Position numbers and translations under genes: made by a program. A stretch of 6,019 nucleotides of DNA from CAZMZF01 sp964570765 (GTDB lineage: Bacteria > Zixibacteria > MSB-5A5 > RBG-16-43-9). The notes beneath the pieces were generated by a model. It was given only the letters and a program-made list of their open reading frames with translations, was not told the DNA's origin and did no database searches. Every line of letters begins with the position of its first letter. Position 1 is the stretch's first letter. Below, one piece after another: positions 1 through 5,851 of the stretch. Location of the stretch: assembly GCA_964570765.1 (NCBI GenBank), contig CAZMZF010000063.1, forward strand, positions 1 through 6,019. Direction: 5' to 3'.

Positions 1-1056
1 GGTTACATATTTTTTCAGAAGGGATTTTCTAAAGGCGGTGGTCTGTCCCATAAAACCCCTGATTACATTCACATGGTCCTGGACCAACATTGAGGGAACC
101 GGGTCTAATTTGGCTGAGAAATCGAATAGAGTGAAATAGTCATTCTGTGCATCTAATCCCCACATTAAACGGTCTATATAGGTATCGATATCAGAATGTC
201 TGTATTCCATTGGGTCTAAGGATAAAGAGAAATCGGTAAAGGAGAAACTCTTAGTATAATCTAACTTGTTCTGGCAATCCGGGTCAGGTGGGTCACCATC
301 GAATTGCTGTGGCACTATATCTGTCTTTTCTGCGGATAAAGCTATATCTATGGTCTCAGGAGCTGAGCACATAGCAAAGAGGAACCCTCCCCGGGCAACA
401 TAATCTTTTATAGCTTTTGAAATCGCTTTTTTCTCCTCTGAGACTTTCTTAAAACCTAATCTTTTTGCCATAGCCTCACAGATTGTTTGTTCTTCTTTGT
501 ACCAGGGCTCATTCCTGAAGGTAGCATAAAACTTCCCATATTGGCCGGTGAAATCCTCATGATGTAAATGTAGCCAGTCATATTTTTCCAGTTCCCCTTT
601 TAAGACCTCTTCATCCCAGAGAGTCTTATAGGGGATTTCAGCATAAGCTAAAGCCAATCTGACCGCATCATCCCAGGGCTCTTTATTGGGCGGGACATAT
701 ACTGCTATCTCTGGTGCTTTCTCTAATAAGACCACATCCATATTGTTCTCCTCTATCTCTTTATAAATAGCCCCGGCTTGTGACAGGTCTATTTTTTCAA
801 AAGAGATACCCTGCAGCCTGCAGCGATCAGCAATATTTTCCCTGTAGTCTGTCATAAAAGAGCCAGCTCTATAATTTAAGAGCCATTCCACATTATAACC
901 CTGTTTCAAGCACCAGAAGGCTACTCCATAGGCTTTTAGATGGTCAGTCTGGGATAGGTCCATTGGGATTAAAAGCTTTTGAGCTTCTATATTTTTAGGG
1001 AGTAGAATTATTATGAAAGAGAAAATAAAGAGAAATACTATAATTTTTCTGAACAT
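1..1056 (-). CDS. Secreted 'asparagine synthetase B'-type protein, class I amidotransferase-like fold (3' end missing)
   Basis: The frame is open from ATG at 1056 to the left edge (352 codons, no stop), so the C-terminus lies outside the window. A strong ribosome site (AGGTGATC, 1059-1066) fixes the start. Residues 1-25 form a signal peptide: FRK, then a hydrophobic core, then IEA before Gln26, so the product is probably exported. Conserved-looking stretches are PMDLSQTDHLKAYG (31-44), EWLLNYRAGSF (57-67), a DDA...YAEIPY segment (129-143), LHLHHEDF (162-169), GGFLFAMCSA (223-232) and GFMGQTTAFRK (334-344). From memory, this matches a roughly 420-residue family in Bacteroidetes, KSB1 and related phyla labelled 'asparagine synthetase B'. 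If so, about 70 residues are missing. The label looks wrong: there is no Cys2 glutaminase and no AsnB ATP-pyrophosphatase motif. Residues 115-240, with Cys230 in a glycine-led turn, resemble a class I amidotransferase/ThuA-like fold instead. Its reaction is unknown. Confidence 0.85.
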   Translation of the reverse strand, partial: MFRKIIVFLFIFSFIIILLPKNIEAQKLLIPMDLSQTDHLKAYGVAFWCLKQGYNVEWLLNYRAGSFMTDYRENIADRCRLQGISFEKIDLSQAGAIYKEIEENNMDVVLLEKAPEIAVYVPPNKEPWDDAVRLALAYAEIPYKTLWDEEVLKGELEKYDWLHLHHEDFTGQYGKFYATFRNEPWYKEEQTICEAMAKRLGFKKVSEEKKAISKAIKDYVARGGFLFAMCSAPETIDIALSAEKTDIVPQQFDGDPPDPDCQNKLDYTKSFSFTDFSLSLDPMEYRHSDIDTYIDRLMWGLDAQNDYFTLFDFSAKLDPVPSMLVQDHVNVIRGFMGQTTAFRKSLLKKYVT

Positions 1057-1058
1057 CG

Positions 1059-1066
1059 GATCACCT
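1059..1066 (-). promoter_or_regulatory. Ribosome binding site of the AsnB-like gene
   Basis: AGGTGATC lies just before the ATG at 1056 and matches eight consecutive bases of the canonical anti-Shine-Dalgarno complement. With AGGTGA as the core, the spacing is 4 nt. It supports independent translation initiation of this gene despite the repeat-filled spacer upstream. Confidence 0.75.
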
Positions 1067-1090
1067 GTTTTAATGTAGTTGCCTATTTTT

Positions 1091-1148
1091 CGTAGCGTCT
1101 GGGCTTGTCCCAGACGTTTATCTTTTTTTCGTCCAGATGGATGCTACG
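1091..1148 (+). repeat. REP-like element with CGTAG foot and 8-bp hairpin, closed by an outer inverted repeat
   Basis: CGTAG (1091-1095) is followed at once by a perfect 8-bp stem, CGTCTGGG (1096-1103) with CCCAGACG (1109-1116) and loop CTTGT. An outer inverted repeat, CGTAGC (1091-1096) with GCTACG (1143-1148), encloses it, and the TCTGG in the left arm can also pair with CCAGA (1132-1136). The element can therefore fold as one small hairpin or one larger bulged stem. It lies in the spacer between rarA and the AsnB-like gene. A T-rich tract (1117-1129) follows the hairpin on the plus strand only, so it does not look like a terminator for the minus-strand genes. Confidence 0.7.
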
Positions 1149-1151
1149 GCT

Positions 1152-1199
1152 GTAGTTGCCCAATTTATTGGGTTTTGGCTCGATGAATCGAGCAACTAC
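1152..1199. repeat. Composite inverted repeat (three-way junction) covering the rarA stop codon
   Basis: The outer arms GTAGTTGC (1152-1159) and GCAACTAC (1192-1199) are perfect complements. Inside are two further hairpins: CCCAAT (1159-1164) with ATTGGG (1167-1172), and GCTCGAT (1178-1184) with ATCGAGC (1187-1193). Single bases are shared between arms at the junctions, so the full set would form a three-way junction or cruciform with small adjustments. The right outer arm contains the rarA stop codon (1196-1198). GTAGTTGCC recurs at 1075-1083, suggesting a second, partial copy of one arm. Confidence 0.7.
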
Positions 1200-2554
1200 T
1201 TAGAATCATCCTTCCCTTTTGTTTTTTTCAGTTCCTCCTTCTTTTTCCTCCACCACTCTATCCTCTTTTTTATCTCTTTTTCAAATCCGAAATCTGTGGG
1301 GAGATAATACCTTCTTCCTTTTAAGTTATCTGGTAGATATTCTTCATCCACAAAATGATAGGGGAAATCGTGTGGATATTTGTAATCTTTACCATAGCCT
1401 AATTCTTTCATCAGTCCGGTTACTGGATTGCGAATATGCAAAGGGACTGGCAATGCCTGGGTTTCCTGAATATCTTTCTGAACTTTTCCAAAGGCTTTAT
1501 AGATGGCGTTACTCTTCGGGGCTGTGGCTAAATAGACCACTGCCTGAGCTAAAGCAAGTTCTCCTTCAGGTGTTCCTAAAAAATGATATGCCTCTTTGGC
1601 TGCTATAGCTACCTGCAATGCCTGAGGGTCGGCATTTCCAATATCTTCTGTTGCAAATCTGATTAATCTTCTGGCAATATATAAAGGGTCTTCTCCGCCA
1701 GCTAACATTCTTCCCAGCCAGTATAAAGCCGCATCCGGGTCTGACCCTCTCAGGCTTTTATGTAAAGCTGAGATTATATTATAATGTTCTTCACCAGCTT
1801 TGTCATAAACCAGAGCCTTTTTCTGCATTGCCTCCTGGGCTATCTGTAAGTTGATATTCCTTATCCCTTTTTCATCCGGAGAGGTGGTCATAACTGCAAA
1901 TTCTAAGGTGGATAAGACGATTCGAGCATCTCCATTTGCCATCTGGACTATGAAATCTTTGGCTTTTTCTTCAAGGTTTATTTTGAAGTTTCCCAGACCT
2001 CTTTCCTTATCATCAAGGGTACGGTTCAGGATTTCCTTTAGTTCCTGTTCAGTTAAAGGATTTAAGGTATATACTATGGTTCTGGAAAGTAAAGCGGAGA
2101 TTACCTCAAAGGATGGATTTTCAGTGGTTGCTCCAATTAAGATTACATTCCCTTTTTCAACATGGGGTAAGAAGGCATCCTGCTGGGCTTTGTTGAATCT
2201 GTGGATTTCGTCAATGAATAGAATTGTTTTTTTATTGTAGAGCTTTTTCTGTCTGGTGGCGTGCGCGATTATCTCTTTGATCTCCTTTATCCCTGAGGTG
2301 ACCGCAGAAAAGGCGCAAAAATCTGCACCGGTATAATTGGCGATGATAAAAGCTAAGGTGGTTTTACCTGTTCCCGGAGGTCCCCAGAAGATTAAGGATT
2401 GAAGCTCACCTGTTTCAATGGCTTTTCTCAAGACACTACCCTCAGAGAGAATGTGCCTCTGCCCCACGAATTCCTCAAAATTCCTGGGCCTCATCCGATC
2501 AGCCAAAGGAGTTTCTTCGATTCTTTTTTCTTTTTGCTTCTCAAAAAGGTCCAT
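1196..2554 (-). CDS. rarA: Replication-associated recombination protein A (RarA/MgsA), AAA+ ATPase
   Basis: The product has 452 residues, close to E. coli RarA (447), and appears intact. RarA is a cytosolic AAA+ ATPase of the clamp-loader group that acts at stalled or gapped replication forks with SSB. The N-terminus has the family segment LADRMRPRNFEEFVGQRHIL (17-36). Walker A is GPPGTGKTT (58-66, Lys64) and Walker B is ILFIDEIHRF (111-120, Asp115/Glu116). Sensor 1 lies in GATTEN (141-146), the likely arginine finger is Arg158 in LLSRT, and the probable sensor-2 arginine is Arg211 in GDARIVL. The C-terminal MgsA/tetramerisation part includes SALHKSLRGSDPDAALYWL (262-280) and ARRLIRFATEDIGNADP (294-310). 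The tail (427-452) is a Lys/Glu-rich charged helix. The start at 2554 has only a weak ribosome site (AGAAG, 2561-2565) but fits the usual RarA N-terminus. The neighbours suggest no shared pathway. Confidence 0.97.
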   Translation of the reverse strand: MDLFEKQKEKRIEETPLADRMRPRNFEEFVGQRHILSEGSVLRKAIETGELQSLIFWGPPGTGKTTLAFIIANYTGADFCAFSAVTSGIKEIKEIIAHATRQKKLYNKKTILFIDEIHRFNKAQQDAFLPHVEKGNVILIGATTENPSFEVISALLSRTIVYTLNPLTEQELKEILNRTLDDKERGLGNFKINLEEKAKDFIVQMANGDARIVLSTLEFAVMTTSPDEKGIRNINLQIAQEAMQKKALVYDKAGEEHYNIISALHKSLRGSDPDAALYWLGRMLAGGEDPLYIARRLIRFATEDIGNADPQALQVAIAAKEAYHFLGTPEGELALAQAVVYLATAPKSNAIYKAFGKVQKDIQETQALPVPLHIRNPVTGLMKELGYGKDYKYPHDFPYHFVDEEYLPDNLKGRRYYLPTDFGFEKEIKKRIEWWRKKKEELKKTKGKDDSK

Positions 2555-2564
2555 AATTTACTTC

Positions 2565-2590
2565 TGGAGTGTATCCGCCTGAGGCGGATA
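2565..2590 (+). repeat. REP-like hairpin with GGAG foot, copy 1
   Basis: TGGAGTGTATC (2565-2575) leads into a palindrome, TATCCGCC (2572-2579) with GGCGGATA (2583-2590) and loop TGA. The first 11 bases are identical to the element at 5918-5942, but the upper stem differs while staying fully paired. The hairpin lies just upstream of the rarA ribosome site in the rarA mRNA. A CGTAG-foot element in the opposite direction follows at 2603-2626, so the pair has its feet on the outside, as in BIME arrangements. Confidence 0.65.
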
Positions 2591-2602
2591 GCTTTACCTT
2601 GT

Positions 2603-2626
2603 GCGGGGCTGGGAGCCCCGCCTACG
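2603..2626 (-). repeat. REP-like hairpin with CGTAG foot
   Basis: On the minus strand this reads CGTAG (2626-2622), then a perfect 8-bp stem GCGGGGCT/AGCCCCGC with loop CCC. It has the same design as the elements at 1091, 2724 and 3062, but with an unrelated stem sequence. It sits in the rarA leader. Confidence 0.65.
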
Positions 2627-2640
2627 ATTCCTATTATTTT

Positions 2641-2712
2641 CCCCTCCCTCGATGGGAGGGGTAAGGGGAGGGTGACCCCTCTCCCTAACCCTCTCCCTCA
2701 AGGGAAGAGGGG
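2641..2712. repeat. Pyrimidine/purine-rich repeat block ('ctctccctaaccctctccc' type)
   Basis: The block starts with a hairpin, CCCCTCCC (2641-2648) with GGGAGGGG (2654-2661). It continues through AGGGGAGGGTGACCCCTCTC-like sequence and ends with an imperfect hairpin, CCCTCTCCCT (2689-2698) with AGGGAAGAGGG (2701-2711, one extra A). Sequence of this kind is a familiar dispersed intergenic repeat in many bacteria. When read as protein it gives spurious PLPNPLPQG-type peptides, which is what one plus-strand frame shows here. A related fragment (TCCCTCTCCCC) occurs at 5951-5961. Confidence 0.6.
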
Positions 2713-2723
2713 ATTATATCTTT

Positions 2724-2748
2724 CGTAGGGCGAGCACCCTTGCTCGCC
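2724..2748 (+). repeat. REP-like hairpin with CGTAG foot
   Basis: CGTAG (2724-2728) is followed by a perfect 8-bp stem, GGCGAGCA (2729-2736) with TGCTCGCC (2741-2748) and loop CCCT. The foot, the stem length and the short pyrimidine-rich loop match the elements at 1091, 2603 and 3062. The stem sequence is its own. An A-run follows on the plus strand. Confidence 0.65.
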
Positions 2749-2810
2749 AAAAAGTCTCAAATCTTACAGAGCTTTCACAAAATTAAACGAAAACAAAGCT
2801 GTTTGAATTT

Positions 2811-2839
2811 AATCAAAATAAAATTTAAGGTTTAGTCAA
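2811..2839 (-). promoter_or_regulatory. Possible sigma-70-type promoter for rarA (weak)
   Basis: In the AT-rich island, the minus strand has TTGACT (2839-2834, 5 of 6 to the -35 consensus), a 17-nt spacer, and TTGATT (2816-2811, only 3 of 6 to the -10 consensus). Location and orientation suit rarA, but the transcript would carry a leader of about 250 nt containing four hairpin elements. The -10 match is poor, so this is tentative. Confidence 0.25.
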
Positions 2840-2852
2840 TCACTATTTTGCC

Positions 2853-2889
2853 TAAAAATTAGTAAACCCGCCTTGCCCTCAAGGCGGGT
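2853..2889 (-). terminator. Terminator-like hairpin downstream of the M16 gene
   Basis: A perfect 10-bp stem, ACCCGCCTTG (2866-2875) with CAAGGCGGGT (2880-2889), has a 4-nt loop. Read on the minus strand it is followed by a T-rich tail, TTACTAATTTTT (2864-2853). This is the best intrinsic-terminator candidate for the M16 transcript, about 210 bp after its stop. The T-run is interrupted, and the hairpin sits among other palindromes, so it may be another repeat that happens to be followed by T's. Confidence 0.45.
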
Positions 2890-2897
2890 GAGGTGAT

Positions 2898-2938
2898 GTA
2901 ACCCCATGTTGAGGGCAACTTGGGGTTACCGATTTTTT
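2898..2938 (+). repeat. Long hairpin sharing its apex with the 2866-2889 hairpin; T-run on plus strand
   Basis: The stem is GTAACCCCA (2898-2906) with TGGGGTTAC (2921-2929), then a T-T mismatch, then GTTG (2908-2911) with CAAC (2916-2919) and loop AGGG. CGATTTTTT (2930-2938) follows on the plus strand, so it looks like a plus-strand terminator, yet no plus-strand gene precedes it. Its apex TTGAGGGCAA (2909-2918) is the exact reverse complement of the apex at 2873-2882. Confidence 0.6.
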
Positions 2939-2967
2939 CGTAGAGACGCCTGCAATGCGTCTCTACG
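2939..2967. repeat. Perfect palindrome with CGTAGAGACGC arms
   Basis: CGTAGAGACGC (2939-2949) pairs with GCGTCTCTACG (2957-2967) over 11 bp around a 7-nt loop. The CGTAG foot is shared with the REP-like elements nearby, but here it is itself part of the stem. GTAGAGACG...CGTCTCTAC palindromes are, from memory, a common dispersed repeat in Cyanobacteria and Chloroflexi genomes, so this may be a widely travelling element. Confidence 0.65.
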
Positions 2968-2991
2968 GTCTTTTGCGACTCTGGAAGACAG

Positions 2992-3053
2992 TTCGTAAGG
3001 ACAGGACTTGTTGAGCGAAGCGAAATCCCGCTTCTGCGGGGTCCCTGTCCGAA
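2992..3053. repeat. Composite repeat with nested, mutually exclusive hairpins
   Basis: Outer arms GGACAGGAC (2999-3007) and GTCCCTGTCC (3041-3050) pair with one bulged C, and flanking TTCG/CGAA can extend them. Inside, CCCGC (3027-3031) pairs with GCGGG (3036-3040). Alternatively GAAGCG (3017-3022) pairs with CGCTTC (3029-3034). The two inner hairpins share bases and cannot form together. It lies just downstream of the M16 gene and would be part of its 3' untranslated RNA. Confidence 0.55.
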
Positions 3054-3067
3054 AGAAAGATAGGACT

Positions 3068-3092
3068 GCGACCCTGAAAGGGTCGCGCTACG
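3068..3092 (-). repeat. REP-like hairpin with CGTAG foot, just after the M16 stop
   Basis: On the minus strand, CGTAG (3092-3088) plus one C is followed by a perfect 8-bp stem, GCGACCCT/AGGGTCGC, with loop TTC. The foot begins 6 nt after the M16 stop codon. There is no T-tract after it in the transcript direction, so it is more likely an mRNA 3'-end structure or repeat than a terminator. Confidence 0.65.
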
Positions 3093-3098
3093 AATCAT

Positions 3099-5840
3099 CT
3101 ATTCCTTCTCCCCCGGGCCGGCGGCGACTAATTTATATCCCTGGGGTTTGAGGTATTTTTTGGCTACTCTTCTTATGTCTTCCCGGGTTACTGAATTTAT
3201 GATTTTAGGGTATCTTTCTAAATAGTCCATTCCCAAGTTATAAAACTCCTGGGTTATGAGCTGATTTGCTATTCCTCCATTAGTCTCAAGACTGACTGGC
3301 AGGCTGCCTATCATTGCCTCTTTGGATTTTTGAAGCTCATCTTCTTCAACTAAATCGTTCCTTAGCCTGTCTAGCTCCGTTTTCATACTCTCAACTGCTT
3401 TTTGAACATTCTTGGGATTTACTCCAGCCCTTAGAAGCCAGGGTGGTTGGGTAAAGGAAAAGGGGAAATAGCTATAGACATAATAGGCAAAACCCTGTTC
3501 CTCTCGAATTATTCTTCCCATCTTTCCACCTAAGCCGAACTGCCCGATTATATGGTTCATTACTAAGAAGGAATAGAAATCTTTATCCTCTCTTATTGGG
3601 GCTAAATATCCTAAGGCAATATCTGACTGGGTCTTTTCTGCCAGGGGTAAAATCAGCTCTTCAGTTTTATCAGAAAAAGATGGTCCAGAAGTTTTGTATA
3701 GAGCCTTTTTACCAGGGGACCAGCCACTAAAAATCTTATCGATTAAATCCATAACATCATCAGAATTAACATCCCCAACGATAGCTAAGATAGTGTTATT
3801 CGGAAGATAAAAACGATTATGAAAATTGTCCAGTTCCTGTTTGGTTAAAGAGACGACCTGTTCCTTTTCACCTATGGCTGGCCAGTGATAGGGATTTTGT
3901 TCAGGAAAAAGGAGCCTTTTTAAATTATCTTCAGCCACAGCCCCGGTATTGTTTAAATTCTCATCTATGGAGATTAAAATCTCTTTTCTGACTTTTTCCA
4001 TCTCCTCTTCAGGAAATACTGGATTGATCAGCATATCACCTAAGAGGGCTAATATCTTTTTGTAATCCGAGGAAAGAGAACGGGCAGAGATATTCACTGA
4101 TTGGACAGCAGTATTTATATAAAGCTCCGCTCCTGAAAAATCTAACTCTTCTGCGATTTTATCTTTGGAAAGATTATATGTACCTCTATCTAACATCCCG
4201 GCTGTGAAATTGGCTAAACCGTGCTTTTTATCCGGATCAAAAAAGCTTCCAGCCCTGATATTAAATATAAGGCTAACGGAGGAGGTGGAATGGTTCTCTT
4301 TGATCAAAACTACCATCCCGTTCTTTAAAACTACCCTCTTGGCTTGAAGGGGATAAGTAGCTTCAGGATCTTCTATTTTGATTCCAGGCTGGGAGTTGGT
4401 TTTTTCAGAAGAGTAGCTCTTATAATAGGACTTTGAAGAACCCTCTGAACTTCCAGAGGATAAAGTTTTTTCATCTTTTCTAGGGATATACCATCCCACT
4501 GTCCTCAGGTCTTCATTCAGGTATTTTTCAGCTACCCTTTTTATGTCTTCCCTTTTTACCTGATTCAAGCTGTCCAGAAGGGAATAATAAAGCTTGTATG
4601 ACGATATGGTCTCATAATAACCTAACTGATGTGCCTGTTCAGTAACACTCTCATCCTCATAAGATAGTTTAGCTTTTAGTTGATTAAAGGCTTTCTCAAA
4701 TTCAGCTTCAGGGACAAGCTCAGTTTTTAATCTGTCGATTTCCTTATATAGTCTCTCTTCTACCTCTTTGAAATCCTTATCCTCTGATAGAGTAAGATTG
4801 AAGGTATAAAGATTTGGATTAGCAAAGGGAATTAGAACACCTCTGACTTTTGTGGCTAATTTTTCATCCACTAAGGCCTTATAAAGCCTGGAGCTTTTAG
4901 AGGCTTGGGACCAGTAGTCAGATGACCAGGTGTTTGCGCCTTTGGCTCCAGTTAAGATCGCATCTAAAACTAATAATGGGTAAAAATCATGATTGAAAGT
5001 CTCAGGTATTTTATACCCGATCTCAAGGTATTTGGTCTCTCCACCACCTTTTAAAATAAACTTTCTTTCACCTTTCTGGACTGGCTCCACCGTCCTTAAG
5101 GGTTCAGGACTTTTTCCAGAGGGGATATTTTCAAAAAGCTCTTTTATTTGGGGTATAATCTTCTCAGATTCAAAATCTCCAACTACGACCAGGGTTGCAT
5201 TATTTGGCATATAATAGGATTTATAGTAATTATATAAATCTTCACGGGTTATCTTCTCTAAATCTGAGAGCCAACCAATGGTTGGAAATCGATAAGGATG
5301 GGCATCGAAAGCTATGGACCAGAGCTTCTCATCTAAGTTTGTCTCCGGATAATTTTCCCCTCCCTGTAGCTCTGAGATTATCACCCCTCTTTCAGTGGCA
5401 ACTTCAGCTGAGTCAAAAAGGGATGAGGCCAGCCTCTCCTTTTCCATTTTTAATCCTAACTCCAGTTTATCCTTTGGTAGGGTCTCTAAATAAGTGGTTA
5501 CGTCTAACCAGGTATATCCGTTCTCATAACCGCCAGCTCTTTCCACTAAGTTCCACATATCGCCCTTGCTGAACTCTTTGGTCCCCTTGAAATTCATATG
5601 CTCCACCCAATGAGAGATTCCAGTAATCCCGGGCCCTTCATTTTTCGAGCCGACCTTATACCAGCACCAGACAGAAACTACCGGTGAGGCATGAACCTCC
5701 TTTAATAAGACCTTCAGCCCATTATTCAGGGTTAGTTCGGTGACTTGCCCTTCCTGTTCAGCTAAAAGATAAGTCGGAGTAATAATAAAAAGTAAAAAGA
5801 GTAAAGCCCAAATTCTACGATTTCTAAAAGATCTCAACAT
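3099..5840 (-). CDS. Secreted two-repeat M16 family zinc metalloprotease (active N-half, degenerate C-half)
   Basis: From Met at 5840 the product has 913 residues. This start is preferred over the upstream ATG at 5864 (921 residues) because AGGAG (5846-5850) lies 5 nt before it, the outer ATG has no ribosome site, and the shorter N-terminus is a clean signal peptide (RNRR, hydrophobic core, LLA before Glu28). Numbering from the inner Met, the first M16 repeat covers about 33-452 and has the inverted zinc motif HWVEH (77-81). The third ligand is Glu157 in VIISEL, 75 residues after His81, the usual spacing. The second repeat (about 495-908) keeps the fold signatures (VVLKNGMVVL, FYLPNNTILAIVGD, GGKMGRIIREEQGFAYYV), but the zinc motif has decayed to HGLAN (540-544), so it is probably non-catalytic. 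A Ser/Tyr/Lys-rich linker (about 455-492) joins them. Such clam-shell proteases degrade peptides or process envelope proteins; the substrate is unknown. The gene stands alone. Confidence 0.95.
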   Translation of the reverse strand: MLRSFRNRRIWALLFLLFIITPTYLLAEQEGQVTELTLNNGLKVLLKEVHASPVVSVWCWYKVGSKNEGPGITGISHWVEHMNFKGTKEFSKGDMWNLVERAGGYENGYTWLDVTTYLETLPKDKLELGLKMEKERLASSLFDSAEVATERGVIISELQGGENYPETNLDEKLWSIAFDAHPYRFPTIGWLSDLEKITREDLYNYYKSYYMPNNATLVVVGDFESEKIIPQIKELFENIPSGKSPEPLRTVEPVQKGERKFILKGGGETKYLEIGYKIPETFNHDFYPLLVLDAILTGAKGANTWSSDYWSQASKSSRLYKALVDEKLATKVRGVLIPFANPNLYTFNLTLSEDKDFKEVEERLYKEIDRLKTELVPEAEFEKAFNQLKAKLSYEDESVTEQAHQLGYYETISSYKLYYSLLDSLNQVKREDIKRVAEKYLNEDLRTVGWYIPRKDEKTLSSGSSEGSSKSYYKSYSSEKTNSQPGIKIEDPEATYPLQAKRVVLKNGMVVLIKENHSTSSVSLIFNIRAGSFFDPDKKHGLANFTAGMLDRGTYNLSKDKIAEELDFSGAELYINTAVQSVNISARSLSSDYKKILALLGDMLINPVFPEEEMEKVRKEILISIDENLNNTGAVAEDNLKRLLFPEQNPYHWPAIGEKEQVVSLTKQELDNFHNRFYLPNNTILAIVGDVNSDDVMDLIDKIFSGWSPGKKALYKTSGPSFSDKTEELILPLAEKTQSDIALGYLAPIREDKDFYSFLVMNHIIGQFGLGGKMGRIIREEQGFAYYVYSYFPFSFTQPPWLLRAGVNPKNVQKAVESMKTELDRLRNDLVEEDELQKSKEAMIGSLPVSLETNGGIANQLITQEFYNLGMDYLERYPKIINSVTREDIRRVAKKYLKPQGYKLVAAGPGEKE

Positions 5841-5845
5841 CTTCT

Positions 5846-5851
5846 CTCCTT
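5846..5851 (-). promoter_or_regulatory. Ribosome binding site that decides the M16 start
   Basis: AAGGAG (5851-5846) is 5 nt before ATG at 5838-5840. No comparable sequence precedes the in-frame ATG at 5862-5864, which sits in an AT-rich stretch (TATATAGATA) that looks more like a -10 region than a leader. No -35 with good spacing was found: TTGCAA at 5896-5901 is at least 20 nt from any -10 candidate. Confidence 0.75.

Larger units (their letters stand above)
2555..3098. other. 544-bp non-coding spacer between the M16 gene and rarA, rich in hairpin repeats
   Basis: No convincing gene lies here on either strand. The stretch splits into a repeat cluster next to rarA (2565-2748), an AT-rich island without strong repeats (about 2755-2865), and a second repeat cluster next to the M16 stop (2866-3092). 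Both clusters are clearly richer in G+C than the neighbouring genes. Short open frames across it are made almost wholly of palindromic repeat sequence. The individual elements are listed separately. Confidence 0.8.

Noticed and set aside
1096..1129. Hairpin followed by a T-tract on the plus strand, like a terminator
   Set aside because: No plus-strand gene lies upstream. In the direction of the real genes the tract is A-rich, so it does not fit an intrinsic terminator.
1219..2240. Plus-strand open frames antisense to rarA
   Set aside because: They mirror codons of a clearly intact, conserved gene and have no motif of their own. The same holds for the plus-strand frames at 4165-5572 within the M16 gene.
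2399..2728. Open frame of 109 codons on the plus strand over the rarA start and the spacer
   Set aside because: The first half is antisense to rarA, and the second half is the pyrimidine-rich repeat, whose PLPNPLPQGK-type reading is a familiar artefact.
2968..3061. tRNA or other classical RNA gene in the structured spacer
   Set aside because: No cloverleaf, anticodon arm or TTC loop arrangement could be placed, and the pairing is explained by nested repeats.
2565..3092. CRISPR array
   Set aside because: The repeats are palindromes of differing sequence, unevenly spaced and in both orientations. There is no constant direct repeat with spacers of equal length, and no cas gene.
2859..3098. Open frame of 79 codons on the minus strand starting directly after the M16 stop
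   Set aside because: It runs only through palindromic repeats, has no ribosome site of its own, and its translation shows no domain-like pattern.
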